6,845 bases of DNA from Beijerinckiaceae bacterium (GTDB lineage: Bacteria > Pseudomonadota > Alphaproteobacteria > Rhizobiales > Beijerinckiaceae). A model generated the notes under the pieces. That model was not told the DNA's origin. It did not search any database and saw only the letters and a program-made list of their open reading frames with translations. Location: assembly GCA_947456315.1 (NCBI GenBank), contig CANGRU010000090.1:1-6845 (forward strand). The letters run 5' to 3'. This document shows, in pieces, positions 5,148-6,845 of the stretch. The position numbers were made by a program, and so were the translations under genes. Positions within the stretch are counted from its first letter, which is position 1. Every line of letters starts with the position of its first letter.

Positions 5148-6083
5148 TCAGGTCAAGGCGCGACCATAGGGGCCGAGCGCCTGCAAAATGCGCCCCTCCA
5201 AAGTTTTCACAAACCGCATAATATCCCCATCAGGCGCATGGGCCTGACGGCCTGCAGGAAGCACGGCATAAAGCGTGCGCGTCAGTGCGGGGCGATCGAT
5301 CTTGCGCCCCACCAATTTGCCCGAGCGCAATTCTTCTGCTGCCAGCGAATAAGGCATGATGCTCGCGCCCACACCGCGCGCGATCAGCGATTTCATCGAA
5401 TTGATCGAATGGACTTCAAAGGCCACGCGCAATTTCAACGAGAGCCTTTGCGCTTCGGCTTCCACAATGGAGCGGATGAGTCCGCGCTCACCACCAATCA
5501 CCAACTCGGCTTCCAACGCTTCTGCCAGCGAAATCGTCGGCTCATGGGGCGCATTTTCTGGTGCTGTCACAAAAACGAAATCTTCTTCCAGAATGGCTTG
5601 GCGTTCAAAGCCTGTGCGTGCGCCAATATTATAGGCAAGGATCACGTCGAGCTGGTTGCGCTCCAGCCCTTCAGCCAGAACATTGGAGCGCTCTTCCGAC
5701 AGCGAGAGAAAGACGCCGGGCATTTCACGCCGCGCTTCCAGCAGCACATCCGCACCAATCAGCAGCATGATGGAGGGCGACAGACCCAGCACGATGGATT
5801 CTTTTTTGGCAGAGCCCAGAGATTGCACTTCGAGGCGGATGTCCTCGACCTCGCGCAGCACTTTTTTGGCGCGCTCATAGAGCAAGCGCCCTGCCTCGGT
5901 TGGCGAGACGCCGCGCGAATGGCGCAAAATGAGCGCCACATTCAGCTCTTTCTCAAGCTGGCGAATTTGTGCGCCAAGCGCTGGTTGAGCGAGATGCAAT
6001 TGCTCGGCTGCCGCCGTCATATTGCCTGCTTCAATCACACGCTGAAAATAGGTGAGCTGCCGGAGATTGATCGTCGCCTCCAT
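5148..6083 (-). CDS. LysR family transcriptional regulator
   Basis: A 311-residue LysR-type regulator of normal length. The N-terminal winged helix-turn-helix covers about residues 6-65: NLRQLTYFQRVIEAGNMTAA, the recognition helix AQPALGAQIRQLEKEL (32-47), and the wing HSRGVSPTEAGRLL (55-68). A linker helix (about 66-90) leads to a periplasmic-binding-protein-like effector domain (about 95-300). The effector is unknown; by architecture and first motifs it resembles the general Nac/Cbl-like LysR branch. The ATG at 6083 has no ribosome binding site upstream and adds four residues (MEAT) before the usual LysR beginning. No divergent gene is next to it; the same-strand downstream MFS gene is the most likely target, and the amidohydrolase upstream is a second candidate. 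Confidence 0.9.
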   Translation of the reverse strand: MEATINLRQLTYFQRVIEAGNMTAAAEQLHLAQPALGAQIRQLEKELNVALILRHSRGVSPTEAGRLLYERAKKVLREVEDIRLEVQSLGSAKKESIVLGLSPSIMLLIGADVLLEARREMPGVFLSLSEERSNVLAEGLERNQLDVILAYNIGARTGFERQAILEEDFVFVTAPENAPHEPTISLAEALEAELVIGGERGLIRSIVEAEAQRLSLKLRVAFEVHSINSMKSLIARGVGASIMPYSLAAEELRSGKLVGRKIDRPALTRTLYAVLPAGRQAHAPDGDIMRFVKTLEGRILQALGPYGRALT

Positions 6084-6126
6084 CGATGGAACAAAGTGAT
6101 CCTATACGAAAAGGCGCCAAACGAGA

Positions 6127-6150
6127 AAAGGCGGCCCGAAGGCCGCCTTT
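6127..6150 (-). terminator. Intrinsic terminator after the ACMSD-like amidohydrolase
   Basis: On the minus strand AAAGGCGGCC-TTCG-GGCCGCCTTT forms a perfect 10-base-pair stem with a stable C(UUCG)G tetraloop and runs into TTTTCTCG. It lies about 80 bases after the stop of the amidohydrolase and about 44 bases before the LysR start, so it separates the two units. Confidence 0.85.
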
Positions 6151-6161
6151 GAACAGTCTAG

Positions 6162-6176
6162 AGCCGTTGTCCGGCT
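6162..6176. other. Small hairpin with T-rich plus-strand flank
   Basis: AGCCG-TTGTC-CGGCT, followed on the plus strand by TTTCTTCTTTCTT. It looks like a weak terminator for plus-strand transcription, but no plus-strand gene lies upstream; it could limit antisense transcription into the amidohydrolase. Confidence 0.3.
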
Positions 6177-6229
6177 TTTCTTCTTTCTTGTGCTGCACCC
6201 GTTCGGGCTCCAGCCACACCGCTCCCCGT

Positions 6230-6845
6230 TTAGCCTGCGGTGTAATTGCCGTATTTGATGAGATTGGCCTTCTGGGCTTCGTTACGCGGCTCGAGCTTGA
6301 AGACGCGCGCAGCATTGCCACCCAGAATGTTGTGCTTGGCCTTTTCCGACAGGAAGGGCAGATCATAGATCGTGCTCGGCAAGTCGAAATCCCAATGCGG
6401 ATAGTCGGACGCATACATGAGCTGCGTTTCGGCATTGATCATGCGGAAGGTGCATTCCAACGCTTCCATATCCTGTATTTCCATCGGCTGCGTCGAATAG
6501 AACATATCGCGCATATAGTCCGACGGCTTCTTCTTCAGGAGCGGTGCTTCCGACGGACGCATCATATATTCGTGGTCGAGGCGCTGCATCAGGAAGGGCA
6601 CCCAGGCGAGGCCTGCTTCAATCCAGATCACGGGCAGCTTGGGGAAACGCTCGCCCATGCCGTTGATGACCCAGTTGGTGCAGTGAAGGATGTTGTAGAA
6701 AGAGAAGCCCAGCGCATGCACCGAGATGAAGCGGTTCAGGCCCTTGAACACCGGCTCACCCCAGTTGGGTCCAGAGTGAAAGGCCAGCGACAGGCCACGC
6801 TCCTCAATCGCGCGATAGACTTTCATCAGCGCATTGTCATGAACA
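6230..6845 (-). CDS. ACMSD-like amidohydrolase family protein, 5' end outside window
   Basis: The last 204 residues of a TIM-barrel amidohydrolase of the 2-amino-3-carboxymuconate-6-semialdehyde decarboxylase type (Amidohydro_2). The frame is open to the window edge, beginning VHDNALMKVYRAIEERGLSL, so the Met at 6826 is internal. Counting visible residues, AFHSG gives the metal ligand H23, SVHALGF gives H43, and YASDYPHWDFD (144-154) gives the metal-binding D147; these are the later ligands of the family. The first HxH motif would be off the window. Members are zinc-dependent decarboxylases or hydrolases acting on aromatic acids or ring-cleavage products. The C-terminal helix LSEKAKHNILGGNAARVF is the usual family ending. 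The gene is followed by a strong terminator and is not part of the LysR transcript. Substrate unknown. Confidence 0.88.
   Translation of the reverse strand, partial: VHDNALMKVYRAIEERGLSLAFHSGPNWGEPVFKGLNRFISVHALGFSFYNILHCTNWVINGMGERFPKLPVIWIEAGLAWVPFLMQRLDHEYMMRPSEAPLLKKKPSDYMRDMFYSTQPMEIQDMEALECTFRMINAETQLMYASDYPHWDFDLPSTIYDLPFLSEKAKHNILGGNAARVFKLEPRNEAQKANLIKYGNYTAG

Noticed and set aside
5133..6152. Long plus-strand open frame (339 codons) opposite the LysR gene
   Set aside because: The product is rich in His, Gln, Phe and Arg with no recognisable domain. The opposite strand encodes a full LysR regulator, so this is an antisense shadow.

Overview
The window looks like a piece of an alphaproteobacterial chromosome, probably Hyphomicrobiales. 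This rests on moderately GC-rich coding sequence, a direct-repeat LexA operator of the alphaproteobacterial type (GTTC-N7-GTTC), and protein families common in that group. The genus cannot be fixed from the sequence alone. No rRNA, tRNA, CRISPR array, transposase or phage gene was seen. Both window edges cut through genes.

Layout, left to right. A minus-strand pair fills 1-1170: the 5' part of a LigI-like (2-pyrone-4,6-dicarboxylate lactonase type) amidohydrolase and, upstream of it, a DUF1932 / 6-phosphogluconate-dehydrogenase-like NAD(P) oxidoreductase. The oxidoreductase stop codon runs into the ribosome binding site of the hydrolase. Across a 133-base divergent control region lies a plus-strand D-2-hydroxyacid dehydrogenase (1304-2257). 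It converges on a minus-strand group, and the convergent gap holds a nested palindromic repeat (2275-2393). The minus-strand genes from 2403 to 6083 are, in transcription order: a LysR regulator (6083-5148), an MFS exporter (5075-3852), a 95-residue helix-hairpin-helix protein (3761-3474), a dienelactone-hydrolase family protein (3415-2669) and an 84-residue small protein resembling DUF6295 (2657-2403). A strong intrinsic terminator (6127-6150) separates them from a second amidohydrolase, of the ACMSD type, that runs off the right edge.

The common theme is catabolism of small oxygenated acids. Two metal-dependent amidohydrolases, an alpha/beta lactone hydrolase, two dehydrogenases for hydroxyacid-like substrates, a LysR regulator and an exporter fit a degradation cluster for an aromatic or lactone-type compound. 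The substrate cannot be read from the sequence.

The item most worth following up is set apart from that theme. A near-ideal sigma70 promoter (TTGACA-N17-TAGAAC) overlaps a perfect GTTC-N7-GTTC LexA box just upstream of the tiny helix-hairpin-helix gene. That protein resembles only the C-terminal tail of a radical-SAM DNA modification/repair family. It may be a stand-alone, DNA-damage-inducible DNA-binding protein, or the remnant of a larger repair gene that has kept its SOS control.
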